From Lucifuga dentata (taxonomy: Eukaryota; Chordata; Actinopteri; Ophidiiformes; Bythitidae), in the NCBI GenBank assembly GCA_014773175.1, contig VXCM01003400.1, positions 65,191 through 129,190 of the forward strand: a DNA stretch of 64,000 bases, read 5' to 3'. Shown piece by piece: positions 33,920 through 44,513 of this stretch; within the stretch, counting starts at the first letter, position 1, and the number at the start of each line of letters is the position of its first letter. The translations under genes and the position numbers were made by a program. A model generated the notes under the pieces. It saw only the letters and a program-made list of their open reading frames with translations, ran no database searches and was not told the DNA's origin.

Positions 33920-35414
33920 AACACTCACACATATTTAGGCACACAAACACACACAGTACTGGATATGTCATGTCCACCATTTATATAATGTTGAAAGAGG
34001 CGTGCAACTACTCATCCAAATGAAATGCAACAACTTTGTAAAGTGATTAAACTTTTTCTATTTACTGGTAGCACTTGCCAGCCACTCAAGGATACTAACA
34101 TCAGAATGTATTTCAGAAACATTGGTTCATTACAAAACAACCACAAGCAAACAGCAGCTTGGCACTTTCCCTGGTCTCAAACTGACAAAAGTGCTTGTAT
34201 ATGTGCATGTGTGCCTGTGTACCTCATCTAAGATATGCCACTGATTCATTTTACAGTAATACAGTACATCAGGAGAGCACTGTTGCATTATTGAAAGCTG
34301 GTGGTGAGTGTTCCAAAGGACAAAACAGGTGACTGTATGATTAGAAACAGAGGGGAGACCAGAGAGCACAGAGTGTTTTGATTAGCCTCACCAGTGTTAG
34401 GGTCTTAGCAGTGAAATTCTAAAGTTTTCTTATCAAGTGTTATGGGCACAGAGTAATCGAATGAAACATGACAGAGAGCTAACACAAATTAGCTGGCATG
34501 ATTACATCTATGGATTCTTGTGACAGGGTGGCTAGATCTAGGCGTAAATATGTGCATCTCAAACTGTGGTAGTCAACTCCACTCCCTGTGTGTGTCATTC
34601 TCACCCTCATGTATTGAAACACACATAGGACACAAGAAGACAGTTGAGCGTTTTCAACCAGTAAAGCAGCTGTACAAGTTCTAGTTCAGCTGATGAGCAC
34701 GCTGACAGACCGGTGATGCTACTGATGCATCCTGAGGCTGAAATAAGCTGAGCTTCAATGAAATTAAAACCAAAGATTTAAACAGTCATTCTTTGATCCC
34801 TGAAATACTTGGAGACAACTCCCACACATTAATGGGACCACCAGCTGTAATCAGACTGGTGCAATACAGGAATTAACTTATGTGTCTTCTAATGATGATA
34901 TGAAGATTTTTTTTATTTTTATGCCAAAGCAGATATTTTATGAGACAATTACAACTGTCATATTTTCTGATATGTCATGAAAGGGTAATCACATACCTGT
35001 CTGTCTGTGTCTGTGTGTGCATGTCTGTGTGTCTGCATGTGTGCCTGTGTGCGTGTCTACTGTACCATTCATGTGTGGGTAGATGACTAATTATCTCAAT
35101 ATTCTGCCTGACTGAAATTGCACTAAATACTTTATTGACATCATGTATAGGGTGCAGATGAACACCTACATGCAATAGATACCAATTAAAGATATTCAAC
35201 GCCTGTGTGATGAGTCAGAATTATGTGTGTGTGTCTGTTTCTGTGTGAAAAGTGTGTGTGGAAGCAAAATGGACATAAGTGAGAGACGCAACGTTCAAAA
35301 AATGTGTTAAATTTTCACACCTACAAAAAATATGTTCTTAGAAAATACATCAGTGCCTTCAAGCTTTTTTTGTGGTAAATCTGTATTATGTACCAGCAAT
35401 ACCAAACTTCATAA

Positions 35415-36680
35415 CAGGGATAGGCAGTCATGTGCAATGGAGGACAGAGAGCTATAGGGCTGAATGCCAAAGCTTGCCTCCCCTCTTTCAGACTGCAGTG
35501 CTCTGCTCCACAATTTTGGATAGAATGGGAAAGGGAATAGAGTGGAAATAAGGAGGGGATCTGTGAAAATTGAGGCTCATTGGAAAAGTTTATTTGCTAA
35601 TCAAAAAAGATTGTTGTTGATGGAATGGCCCTGATATATTTGACACCTTGTTGTCAATCAAAAAGCTTCCTGGAGAAGAAACTTGTGCTTAGTCCGCAAA
35701 ATGAAGACTTTGGGAGCGGCTTCTCTTCTTCATCTACAGACACAGGGAGCCACATTTTGATACTGACATGTCTTTTCAAGTCAGGTCACAAACAAAAGGA
35801 GGCATAATGTTTAACCTTCTGCACTCATCCCAGGTGATTTAATTGATTATAACATCTTAAACCATAGAGCAGGAACTAATCAATGAAATCCCTTGGGATG
35901 ATTATTCTAAAACTCAGCAGTTCTGGGTCGATACTTGGATGGACACAGTGGGAAGTCCTTCCCCAGGTGTCTGTAAATGGGACACATGCAGATGTTTGTT
36001 GTCATGTCATGTGCTCGATGATTTTCCCATCTGTTTTAAATGGCTCTATAATGTATACTACAGGACTTCTAAGGCATGATGCATCCTTGTTAAGACTCTG
36101 TTGGGATTCATCATTCAGTCTTGCTTTCAAGTCGCTATCCAATGTATTCCCTGTTGACAGGTGACCTGCCAGGATCTTTATTTGTCCTCCATCTGTTTGT
36201 TCTTTTGCTTTACCGACTGCATTTTCTACCACCTTCTAAATAACACAGGCAAAACACATACTGAAATCTAGAAGAAAAAAAAAACACTCAAAGCGCACAT
36301 ATCTCCATCAAGCTTGCATAACCTTTATTGTTAAATATTTAGTTTAAAGTCGCAACACTTAGTTTGTAAGCCAAATTCGCATCCATAATTGATATGAAAA
36401 CATGGAAAGATGGAAAAACCATATGAAGATTTTATGTGTTTGTAAAGTGATCATAATTTAATATAGAGGCCTGTATTTCTGTTGTGTATTCCTTGTCTCA
36501 CTGTTTTCTCTTTTGATTTAAAAATTGGTTATGTTTTTGTGATATCTTGATACCAAGCTAACTTCACATTAATATAACATCCAGAGAGAGCTACAGTAAA
36601 TATCCCAGTTGCTGTCTTTAGGTGGAATGAAAAACATGTGTTGGCTTGGCCCTCCATGACACATTGATTGCTCATCACTG
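35415..36680. mobile_element. hAT-like inverted-repeat element, degraded
   Basis: The left end (CAGGGATAGGCAGTCATGTG, 35415 onward) and the reverse complement of the right end (CAGTGATGAGCAATCAATGT, from 36680) align with a few changes for about 37 bp, and both continue into ATGGAGG. The CA-G start and the approximate 8-base flanks (CTTCATAA and TTCTATAC) suggest hAT, but the target duplication is not clean. A 76-codon minus-strand frame at 36002-36232 is not recognisable. Confidence 0.45.
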
Positions 36681-37232
36681 TTCTATACTGTAGCTTCTGC
36701 AGTTCTGTATATGCGATGACTCACTTGTCTTCTGTCTGGCTTTCTTTTTATAGACTCTCCTTTATAGTAGTTACAGTATATCTGCCTCAGTTTGATGACC
36801 TTCCCTGCATCAAAGAGCCAGGTCACAGAGAGGAAATGGGACACAGGAAACACACAAGACGATGATATGATTCAAGCAGGCAGATACAATATCCCATCAA
36901 ACACACCAGCCTGGCTAACCTTTGGACCTTGCTACAGTATATGGTTACAAAACAACAAGATGAGATCAGAAAAGATCAGTTTTAGGTAAACCACTGTAAG
37001 TTCTATGAAACAGATAAGTGGCCATCATGACACTTAAATGCTCAAAATTCCAAAAGAGAATCACCGAGCGAATTTTCCATGATGATAATGCACTCGCACA
37101 GGGGTGATTTATAATAATAAAAGTTCAATTTTTACATTGAAATGGAATCAAGAAAAATCTCAAACCTGAGAGAAATTATATATATATCTATATCTATATC
37201 TATATCTATCTATCTATCTATCTATTTATCTA

Positions 37233-37286
<54 letters not shown>

Positions 37287-38930
37287 NTATATATGTATGT
37301 ATGTAAAAAAGAAAAAAAAGGAAGAGCAGTAGCTATTTATAATATATGCCAGGTTCCCAAAAGATTCTGTTTATTACTTATTTTATCATTAGGACTCCAA
37401 TAATCAATAATTCAATAAGAAACTTGAAGTTGATAAAATTCTTTAGAGTATCAACTACAATCAAGAGCACAATCTCATTAATATTAGTGGAACATTATGT
37501 TTTTTGGTAAGTCACATTTTTGCATTGATAGACCATTAATTTCTCACATCAGACAGTTTGACTTGCTTTAATGCATAGGTATAATTAATAACATTAACGA
37601 TGAATGCATTTTATTTAGGTGACCAGTGTCAGGGCCTTCGTATTGAGCATGTCATGACTGATATTACTTGCATCTATGCTTTTCCTTTGAAAATGTTTGC
37701 TTTGAAAAAGGTCTGTTCTGCAATCCAGTACAGTAACCTGCCATGGTTCTAGCTTTGTAAAGCTCAAGCTACTAAGCTTGAGCTTAGTACTAAGACTGTG
37801 CCACAGATATATCAATTAAACTCTACGCAGTGGTGGTGGTGTTGTAGGCAATATAATAACACCATACAAACAATTGACACCTCTCTGACACATTTCCAAT
37901 AAAAACATGAATATTATAAGCTTCATCACAATAGTATTCATAGCAGGGCTGTTGTAGTGGATTGTAATATAATTTGCTGGTCTTCATATTATTGAATCTG
38001 TACACCTTTTTAAAAAAATAATTTCATTATCAAATATGCTCAACTAGCCTATCAGAACCCATGCGTACAAGTTACATGATGGCCCTGATGATCTTGTTAT
38101 TAGTAATTAGCATCGTCATCATCTTAATTATGTTTACATACTGTTAATTTTATGATTATTTTTGTCATTTTAATGCCTGTATACAGTAAGTTTGTATATT
38201 TCTGTGTTTGTTTTGTTTTGTTGTTGTTTTTATGTATGCCATGGTTTTGACTTGAAAACTTCACACCTTAAACTGGTGATTGCTGTTACCAGCAATGACT
38301 GTAATAAATACACAAAATTAATAGTTATCCTATATTGAGCTATGATTGTGAAATAACAGAGTTGGTCAGTTTGCAGGGAAATAAAGTGTGTGTTCACAAA
38401 TTAAACTAAATTGAATGACAGTGCTTGATTTTTCTCCCTTGAAATTAGTTTTGAACAAACTGACAAAATATATTGAAAACAAAACACCTTATCTCGAAAT
38501 GTTAAAAATCACTATTAAAAATTTCTGGATCTGCCCTTGTGATCTAAACTGAAATTTATTGGAGTTTTCCCTGGGCCATGATTCACCCTTTCACCACAGG
38601 ATTTATAACTTATTAAGTAATCCTGCCCAAAACGCAAACAAACAGACCATAATTGGCCAAAGTAAAAATATATAAATTTACCAAAGTAGAATTAATTTAT
38701 GACAGTGCTCTTCAACTTAGTTTAATATTGTCTCACCGTGTTCCCACAGACCATTGCATTTCTACGTGACCAGGTGAGGAATTGTTAAAAATTATGAATA
38801 GCATTTATTTGGTGCTTGTTCTTTTAAATTATTCACGTTGGTGTAAAGCGAAAGTAAGTGAACGCCTACAAAAATCAACCTACCTGTAGGTGAAATTATA
38901 TTAGCAACGTGAATTTTGGATTATGTAAAC
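36681..38930. other. Intergenic, no gene seen
   Basis: AT-rich sequence. It contains a TATC/TA microsatellite with N 37287 and an 11-bp inverted repeat near 37757-37786. No coding pattern was seen. Confidence 0.55.
37181..37305. repeat. (TATC)n/(TA)n microsatellite with N gap
   Basis: TATC units grade into a long TA tract broken by N 37287; the true length is unresolved. Confidence 0.95.
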
Positions 38931-38965
38931 TGTAACTACATTAAGCTAAGCTAACAGGAGAAGCC

Positions 38966-39084
38966 ATGTTTCGTGGCTGTGGAAGCGGGGAGCAGCTCGA
39001 AGGACGATCAAAGTGGACAGCTGGTAACACGCTGACCCACAGGATATTCATCTTTCAACAACGATAAATACTTTAAATACTTGG
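38966..39084 (+). other. Candidate first exon of an unknown + strand gene
   Basis: A locally GC/CpG-richer patch (about 38960-39030) in AT-rich DNA starts near an ATG at 38966, whose frame closes at 39067 after 33 codons, and ends in a strong donor (TTGG|GTGAGT, GT at 39085). The layout fits a 5' UTR exon with a short upstream ORF, or chance. No downstream exon could be joined with certainty; the only other candidate is at 53263. Confidence 0.25.
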
Positions 39085-39303
39085 GTGAGTAAATTTCTCG
39101 GTTTCTAAATACCTTTAATGTGCATAAATAAGCTTGTAATGCTTGTGGTGTCTGAAGGAAAAAATGCAGGCTAATTGTAACGTTAGCTTGTATCTGTTGA
39201 CTAGCTACAGCACCATGTTAGCCTCTGCGTAACTCATACTTTCCGTTTCTAAAATGATGACATGATAAATGGCATTACTGATAAATTCAGACCAGTTTGT
39301 CAC

Positions 39304-39304
<1 letters not shown>

Positions 39305-39353
<49 letters not shown>
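39305..39353. repeat. (TTA)n microsatellite
   Basis: About 16 TTA units. Confidence 0.95.
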
Positions 39354-40781
39354 CACTTGGTTCTTTATAATATACAGCTTTGGCGGTTGGTTAGGTCGGG
39401 CCTCTTCTTTCCAGCCAGCTTGTTAGCCCTCTGCATTATATACCTGCTTTATGGCACTTTGATTAATGTTTATTATTGAGTGGAATGGTCGCTTTGTGCC
39501 AGTGTTTTGGTCCAGTAAATAGAGGTCAGCCTCTGGGTGCTCATAAAATAAAAAAGTTGGGGCTTTTTTGAAGATGTATTCACTGGAAGTCTTGCATGTT
39601 TTATAGTTGTTGCTATGCGGGGGAAACTGATCACGCATCTGTGTGCTTGGTGCTGACAGTGCTGGGTAATGTTTGAGCAATATTTCTAGCTATATTTCTT
39701 TGTTTTTCACACTAGAGTGAGAATTGGCATCCATTTTTGTTTGGAAGTTCATTGTTAAGTTGAAGTGCTATGTGTTTAGTGTTGCAGATGGCATATAGTC
39801 TTCAACTAGGTCTAATAAGTAGCCAAAGAGACAGCACAGATCACAAAAGGAATTGGGAAAAAAAAAAGTAACACTAAGATTGTGATATAATTTATATACA
39901 ACTCTTTGTGATTAATCAAACAAAACAAAATCTTTAAAATTAATACAATGGAACATTTACCAATCTGGCTGAAATAATCAGTGACAAAGGGACAACTTTG
40001 ACTCTATTAAAGTGCCTTCTCAGCAAAGCACAAATAGCATGTAATGACCATATAATGGCAGTACAATGGCAATGGTATCATAGTAATAGAACAAAAAACA
40101 AGAAAAAGTACATCAATTTCTGTTATTTTATGCTGGTGTGGCATAGGCCCCCCAAGCATAATGTCAACATGGGGAAGCAAATAGATAGCTTAGATCTTTT
40201 TCTGAATGTCCATAATGTTGAATTGTACTTAGTATGTTAGATTCAAAACTGCAGAATTGCTATCCTAATGTTGTGACAGATAAGTTATGATAGCCAGATA
40301 ACCAGCTGACACTGGTGCATGCATTGTAAGGACTGACTAGGTGTGTATTATTTAAAAATCAAAGGGCGGGCATTTTGATGTTCAATATTTAAAATAATGA
40401 CCAAACAAAAACAAACAAAACAAGGACAGCATTTATAAAGAACTCTTAACCACTGCTAGAAAAACCTTGTGAATGGACATTAAGTTGTAAATGGAGTTTC
40501 AGATCTTTTAGTATATGTTTTCCTGGAAAGACATTGTGCCATTTTAACTGTTGACATCTAAACCTGGTTCCACATAGTTTATCAGCTCATAAAATTGTGC
40601 AGCATCCACTGTGTTCATAGGCATCCTTTTCTTTTCAATCATATCGCATATCCTCAGAGTAACTGCCTTAGCACCTGCAAGCACATCTTGATAAAAAAGG
40701 GCCGTTCGTTGGGAGGACGATATTTCACTGTCAGCTTACACTGCAGTGTTTGGGTTCTGCCTTTTTAGATGGTACAGCGTT
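39354..40781. other. Intergenic, no gene seen
   Basis: AT-rich with many short runs of A. No coding or clear repeat structure recognised up to the LINE 3' tail. Confidence 0.5.
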
Positions 40782-41964
40782 ATAGATAGATAGATAGATA
40801 GATAACTTTATTGTCATTCAGGACACGTAAAAAACAGTGCACTAGAACGAAATTTCGTTGCATTGACTCTCGAAATAGCAGTTAAAAAATACAATTTATC
40901 AAACATAAAAAGTGCTTTGTGTACATACAGTTAACAAATCTGCAAGAATATATATAAAATTTTAAAAATCAATAGATAGTTCTAGCAGCAGTTTTTGTGT
41001 CATTTCATTGTCTATGTGGGTGTTTGGCTTTCTTTTACTGAGAGTTCAGTAGTCTTATGGCCTGGGGGATAAAACTGTTGCAGAATCTGGCTGTTCTGCT
41101 CCTCACACTGCGAAACCTCCTGCCAGAGTTGAGCAGTGAGAACAGTCCATGGTGTGGATGTGTGGAGTCTCTGATGATGTTATTGGCTCTTGTCAGACAG
41201 CGTTTGCATCCGATGTCCAGGATGGAGGGAAGAGAAGTCCCAATAATTTTCTCCGCCGTTCTCACCACTCTCTGAAGGTACTTCCAGTCTGCAGCTGTGC
41301 AGCTGCCGCACCACATAGAGATGCAGTTGGTCATTATAGACTCAGTAGTGCTCCTGTAAAAGGTGGTGAGGATGGGAGGGGGGAGGTGTGATCTTCTCAT
41401 CCTGCGGAGGAAGTGCAAACGCTGCTGTGCTTTCTTAACCAGAGATCCCGTGTTTTTTGTCCAAGTTAAGGTGTCTGTTATGTGCACTCCCAAGAACTTC
41501 GTGCTCTCCACCACCTCCACTGCTGAGTTGTTGATATGCAGCGGAGTGTGACTGGGCTGCTTCTTTCTGAAGTCGACGATGATCTCCTTTGTTTTGTCAA
41601 CATTCAGGAGAAGGTTGTTTCTGCTGCACCAGTTCACCAGCTGCTCCACTTCCTCTCTGTAGGCCCGGTCGTCGTCGTTCCGGATGAGGCCCACTACTGT
41701 CGTATCATCAGCATATTTGATGATATGATTGGAGGTGGACCTGGCGACACAGTCATGGGTCATAAGAGTGAAGAGCAGCTGACTCAGGACGTAACCCTGA
41801 GGGGAGCCGGTGCTCAGGGTGATGACTGAGGAGGTGTTCTTCCCCACGCGTACAAACTGGGGCCTTTCAGAAAGAAAATCCAGGATCCAGTTGCACAGTG
41901 TGGTGCTGAAGCCGAGGGGTGCCAGTTTGCTTTCCAGATGCTGGGGGATTAAAAAGATAAACAT
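40782..41964 (-). mobile_element. L2-like LINE, 5'-truncated, RT frame intact
   Basis: The minus strand from 41964 to 41035 is open for 309 codons and reads as the fingers/palm-to-C-terminus part of a non-LTR reverse transcriptase. It includes GSPQG, the catalytic YADD box (about residues 83-86), the [13 protein letters not shown] motif, FLGVHI, and the ending RLLNSQ. A 3' UTR of about 250 bp follows, with an ACAATAAAGTTATC-type end and a tetranucleotide tail (GATA on this strand, 40782-40804), as in fish L2-type elements. The endonuclease and first RT motifs are missing, so it is a 5'-truncated, dead but little-decayed insertion. Confidence 0.85.
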
Positions 41965-41999
41965 TTGGTTGGAAATTTAAAAAAAAAAAGCAAGCTAGA

Positions 42000-42451
42000 G
42001 TTATGACATTGTTCAAATAATATGTTCTTGACTAGTTGTACACGATTTGGTTAAAAAAATAAAAGTTATGATTATTGCCACACATATTGTGATTTGAACT
42101 GTGATTATTCTAAACATCTAGCAGGCGTAGCTAAATGTAGATTTGCACAGAAAGTGTGGTTGAGAACTTCCACCACATTGTTTGCTAAAAAACCAAGTAC
42201 ACATCAATTGCCAAGCCTGAAGCTACATGGTTACAAAATCTTTTCACTGTGGAAAGCAGTGACCTGAAAACAGAAAAAACATCATCAGACAGCATAACTA
42301 TTAAATGTCCTCAATACTAACTTCTCAAAAGCCCCTGCGAGGCAGCTCTAGGATGACTGTAATTACCCCCGTGTGCTGTAGGCCCATTACCACTACTGTG
42401 CTGATAGCATTTTACATCACTGCCCACACATACATTATATACAGTGTAATA
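42000..42451. other. Intergenic, no gene seen
   Basis: AT-rich flank between the LINE and the next short element; no recognisable content. Confidence 0.4.
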
Positions 42452-42881
42452 TATACACCCAGTGAGGAGAAAAATAAAAACACCTGTACCATGCAATGTA
42501 GTGCAATAAAGCTCCAATAAAGCTTAAAATATTCAGTTTTTGTTCAGACGCTAGTGTCATCTGTTGCTGTTGACTCCGTTTTCTGATACATTTTGAGGCT
42601 GGGCTTTATGGAGTTGTTGTGTTGGATTGCATGTATTTAACGGTGTTTCTAATATGTTGTCCACCTCATTTTGCTTGTATGGAGGAGCCAAAATATTAGA
42701 AACATAGTATAATATAATGCAGTCCAGTAAAACAGCAACACAGACTTGCACCTCAAACATGGCCAGAGAGCACAATCTTGTCAAATAAAAACTACAAATG
42801 ATTAGTTTCGTTTTATTCAGTTATTCATTACAAGACTGTTGTGATGGATTGTGTTCTGTTTTTCTGGCCACTGAGTGTATA
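42452..42881. mobile_element. Short inverted-repeat element, TA-flanked
   Basis: The left end TATACACCCAGTGAGGAGAA and the inverted right end TATACACTCAGTGGCCAGAA match at most positions for about 30 bp. TA at both ends fits a Tc1/mariner-type MITE. There is no coding capacity. Confidence 0.55.
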
Positions 42882-43218
42882 ATTAATTAAATAGCAGCTT
42901 TTCACAATTTGGTAATCAAAAAGGCCAGATTGTGATTTTGACTTTAATTCTGCAACATTATTCTTGACCAATGTAATTCTCAGTGGCAGTCAGTTGATTA
43001 TTGATTAATGCATGCTCAATTGTGAGCTGATCACTGTGAGCCGTTTGAGGTTACAGCTTTATACTCGGAACTTTTTTTTTTTTCTATTGTACAGTTAATT
43101 TGCCCTGAATCAGAAAATAAAATTTAAACTGAGATTGCTGGAATTTTTAAAAAAGTAAGGCACTTTTATATCACTTTGACCAATCCTGTGATAAAACAAT
43201 AAAAATCTGTTTTAAAAC

Positions 43219-43219
<1 letters not shown>

Positions 43220-43271
<52 letters not shown>
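43220..43271. repeat. (CA)n microsatellite
   Basis: About 26 CA units, first units with CG. Confidence 0.95.
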
Positions 43272-43273
<2 letters not shown>

Positions 43274-43939
43274 CTCAATTAATTCTTAAGAGGTGTGTGG
43301 CTGCTTGAAATTCTCATCCAGCAGCTCAGTTCTTGGCTCAGTTTTGAGGACAGGACCACCCTCAGGTCATGCCAACATTGAGTCTTTTTTCTGTACTGCA
43401 GTTTTTTTTATGTCCTCTGACATATATTCAATTAATTTGACAACTGCATCATTTGAGAATGGGACAGAGTTCATGTATTTGGCTCCCTGTTCTCAAAGAA
43501 GACAGAAGGACTCATCAGTTATGCATGGCGTTCTCAAATAAAGTGGGACATGTCGAGAATGACTAGATGTGAGGCCTTAAATCCTTAAATACAGCTTTTC
43601 CCAATGACTGCATGTCAGAGAAGGCGTTGCCATCAAATTTACAATGTTTAAAAATGTTTTTAAAAATTAGAATTAAACTAGTATTCAGATTGTTGTTGTA
43701 AACTAAAAGTGTTAAAAGGTCATTGCATCCACTTCAGTGTCTCTCAAAAAATAATTTCATTGGCAGTCGAGGCTTAATGAAAGCCATAGCAGACTAGTGT
43801 TGTTGTAGTGTTGTTCACACCTTGGGCCATGTGGCTGCTTGGGTCTTGTGGCAGTCATGTGAGGCTTGCTGTCATTTGACAGTCATTTGAGTGGTTAGAG
43901 CTTTGTGAATGGAGGTCCATACCACTATATAATTGAAGC

Positions 43940-44513
43940 TGGCAGGGTAGAGATGTTAGGACTGCATTGTAGGCAGCTGGTAAGTGCTGCTGCAGACCAG
44001 TCCCTTTGTTCAGGGATGGTTTTTCCATCTTAAGCTTGGTGGATTCCCCAACTTTTCTCTCAGGCCAGGAGTTGGCTGTCCTCTTTTGAGTTATTTGTAC
44101 CAGCTGTTTGGTTTCCCCAATGTATAGATCAGGCAGTTCTCATTGCATTTTTTTTTAGGGTAGGCTTTATTGGTTCATTTCGGTTTAGGTGTTGGACCTT
44201 TGGGGTGGATAACATTGGTCTTGGTGTGTTGCTGGGTCTGAAGGCTACACAGACAGGGTGTTTTTCTAAATTTCTGAAGATACCACATATAAGATGATGT
44301 GTTTGTTCTTTTTGTTTTTTTGTCATTATCTGTTGGTCTGGTATTGTTGTCTTGAGAAATGAAGATACTTTTTATGAATCGTTTCCTCTAAACCATCAGT
44401 ATCTAGAGTTTGATTCCCATCACCCCCTACAACACAAGCTGGGGGTCATCAGAACTCTACACCTCTGCCGAGAATGTGCCTGCCAGTACATCTGCCAGTA
44501 TGAGAATGGCTGA
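43940..44513. mobile_element. Penelope-like retroelement remnant with inverted 5' part
   Basis: On the minus strand (44326 down to 43940) the sequence reads as a Penelope-like GIY-YIG endonuclease region: a FRPSNTPRPML segment, then after a frameshift DLYIGETKQ (from 44130), an apparent deletion, and EKPSLN with YNAVLTSLP near 43960-44035. On the plus strand at 44400-44465 lies FDSHHPLQHKLGVIRTLH, which belongs just upstream, between RT and endonuclease, in such elements. The 5' portion is therefore inverted relative to the 3' portion. The element is non-functional. Confidence 0.7.

Larger units (their letters stand above)
28381..35414. other. Gene-poor spacer with microsatellites
   Basis: No coding region recognised on either strand. 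Contents: (TC)n/(CA)n at 28987-29066, a second TC/CA compound with N 29228 at 29187-29268, (CA)n at 30785-30818, GT-rich DNA at 31130-31185, A-runs near 31810-31832 and around N 32284, and (CA)n at 33859-33915. Long open frames here come from dinucleotide repeats (His-Thr or Cys-Val runs). Confidence 0.6.

Noticed and set aside
36002..36232. 76-codon minus-strand frame as a gene
   Set aside because: Lies inside a probable hAT-like element, with no recognisable domain.
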